Assembly: GCA_022361095.1 (NCBI GenBank)
Contig: JAKSBO010000954.1
Span: 1 to 6,688 of the forward strand
Length of the DNA stretch: 6,688 nt
From: Desulfobacterales bacterium
Lineage (GTDB): Bacteria > Desulfobacterota > Desulfobacteria > Desulfobacterales > Desulfobacteraceae
Direction: 5' to 3'
Shown here: one piece after another, positions 5,814 through 6,688 of the stretch
Layout: every line of letters starts with the position of its first letter
Numbering within the stretch: position 1 is the first letter of the stretch
Made by a program: the position numbers and the translations under genes
The notes under the pieces: model-generated
The model's database searches: none
What the model was told of the DNA's origin: nothing
The model's input: only the letters and a program-made list of their open reading frames with translations

Positions 5814-6688
5814 GGCGCTATAATGATCTTATCTTTTGGGTATCGGACCTGCTTAATTTTTTTATCTTTATCAAAAACAAAGGGATAATGGGTTATATCT
5901 GTCCCGCGGGCTTCAAGAAGAAACCAGAAAAAACTATCCAGCCCGGCAAAAACACTCAATGTCGATGCGCCCCCAAAACGTGGATTGCATTCAATAATAT
6001 GAAAATCTCCTTCGGCATCTTGAATAACTTGGAGCATGATATGTCCGTAAATATCAAACGACCGTACAAACCGGCCACAAAGCGGTTCAAGGCGTTTGTC
6101 ATAAAATGAAGTTGTGACCCGGGCCTCCCCATTGACCACCTCATCCCTGGTCCGCATGACCATTCCTTTTATCACCCCGTCTTTGGCAACATAAAGATCT
6201 ACACTTATTTCCACACCACTGATAAACGGCTGATAAACCGGGTCTGACAATGTTTTTGCATGGCCCTCAGCCTGGCTCATGGTTAAATTTATGCCAATTC
6301 CATTACTTGCCGCCCCAAACCGTTCTTTGACGACAAATGAATCCCCCTGGACCTCTTCGGGCGTTAAAAAGGTGGGAATAGCAGGTAATCCGTATTTTTT
6401 TAAACAGGCATAAAAACAAAGCTTGTCCATGCAATTCTCCACGGTTTGCAGCCCGGAAATCATTACGTGAATATTATTTCTTTCAAGAGACTGCTTTAAT
6501 TTTGAAAAATAGGCCAGTTCTCCATCACGGGTGGGGATAATGGCACCAATGTTTTCTTCTTTACAGTAAGCAATCAAATGTTCCGGTGACAAGCGGTCAA
6601 TGGGCGGCATCTGCCAAAATCCATCGGCAAAATATGAAGCCAGACACTGATCGCTTATATCTGCAGCAATGACCTTCCTAGGATCTGC
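5810..6688 (-). CDS. ATP-grasp enzyme, carbamoyl-phosphate-synthase-like (5' end missing)
   Basis: 292 residues are visible and the frame stays open to the right edge, so the true start lies outside; the ATG at 6610 is internal. From the edge: the end of the PreATP-grasp Rossmann domain reads KVIAADISDQCLASYFADGFWQMP (split here as positions 5-16 and 17-28), then IPTRDGEL (51-58). The ATP-grasp part has FVVKERFGAASNGIGI (118-133, K121 and the glycine-rich lid), VYQPFISGVEISVDLYV (151-167, E160 and D164) and HIIECNPRFGGAS (230-242, magnesium ligands E233 and N235). Perhaps 15-30 residues are missing. ATP-grasp enzymes join a carboxylate to an amine or thiol through an acyl-phosphate. Here the enzyme could attach an amino-acid or acyl group to a sugar, but the substrate is unknown. 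It is the first of a coupled pair with the HAD gene. Confidence 0.92.
   Translation of the reverse strand, partial: ADPRKVIAADISDQCLASYFADGFWQMPPIDRLSPEHLIAYCKEENIGAIIPTRDGELAYFSKLKQSLERNNIHVMISGLQTVENCMDKLCFYACLKKYGLPAIPTFLTPEEVQGDSFVVKERFGAASNGIGINLTMSQAEGHAKTLSDPVYQPFISGVEISVDLYVAKDGVIKGMVMRTRDEVVNGEARVTTSFYDKRLEPLCGRFVRSFDIYGHIMLQVIQDAEGDFHIIECNPRFGGASTLSVFAGLDSFFWFLLEARGTDITHYPFVFDKDKKIKQVRYPKDKIIIAP

Overview
The window looks like ordinary chromosome from a Gram-negative, free-living bacterium with moderate G+C content. Family composition (REC/HD-GYP regulator, TPR-glycosyltransferase, NeuB-like synthase, ATP-grasp plus HAD pair) and sequence style suggest a deltaproteobacterium of the Desulfobacter/Desulfobacula kind. 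That is an impression from reading, not a search result. No transposase, integrase, CRISPR array or plasmid function is visible.

Layout from left to right. (1) Positions 1-654, minus strand: the N-terminal two thirds of a response regulator with a REC domain and an HD-GYP domain (predicted c-di-GMP phosphodiesterase), cut by the left edge. (2) Positions 655-971: non-coding, with one 12-bp inverted repeat. (3) Positions 972-1247: a minus-strand tRNA-Lys(UUU)/tRNA-Glu(UUC) operon with its own promoter and an intrinsic terminator. (4) Positions 1266-2735, minus: a TPR-repeat protein fused to a GT-B glycosyltransferase domain. (5) Positions 2879-3943, minus: a divergent NeuB-family sialic/nonulosonic acid synthase. 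(6) Positions 3944-4280: a divergent intergenic region. (7) Positions 4281-5042, plus: a TylF/MycF-like SAM-dependent methyltransferase. (8) Positions 5139-5813, minus: a HAD phosphatase. (9) Positions 5810-6688, minus: an ATP-grasp enzyme cut by the right edge, overlapping the HAD gene by four bases.

Regions 4-9 read as one surface- or flagellin-glycan locus. A NeuB-type enzyme would condense phosphoenolpyruvate with a six-carbon sugar to make a nine-carbon acid sugar. A HAD phosphatase could remove a phosphate from a precursor or product. The methyltransferase could O-methylate the sugar. The ATP-grasp enzyme could form an amide or ester on it. The TPR-glycosyltransferase could transfer the sugar to protein. 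The parts are recognisable families; the pathway and its product are inference.

The strongest unusual points are three. The NeuB homologue has threonine exactly where the second manganese-binding histidine is expected, along with other changes in its signature motifs. Both pre-tRNAs are clamped by perfect inverted repeats in their flanks. The ATP-grasp/HAD pair is translationally coupled beside the NeuB gene.
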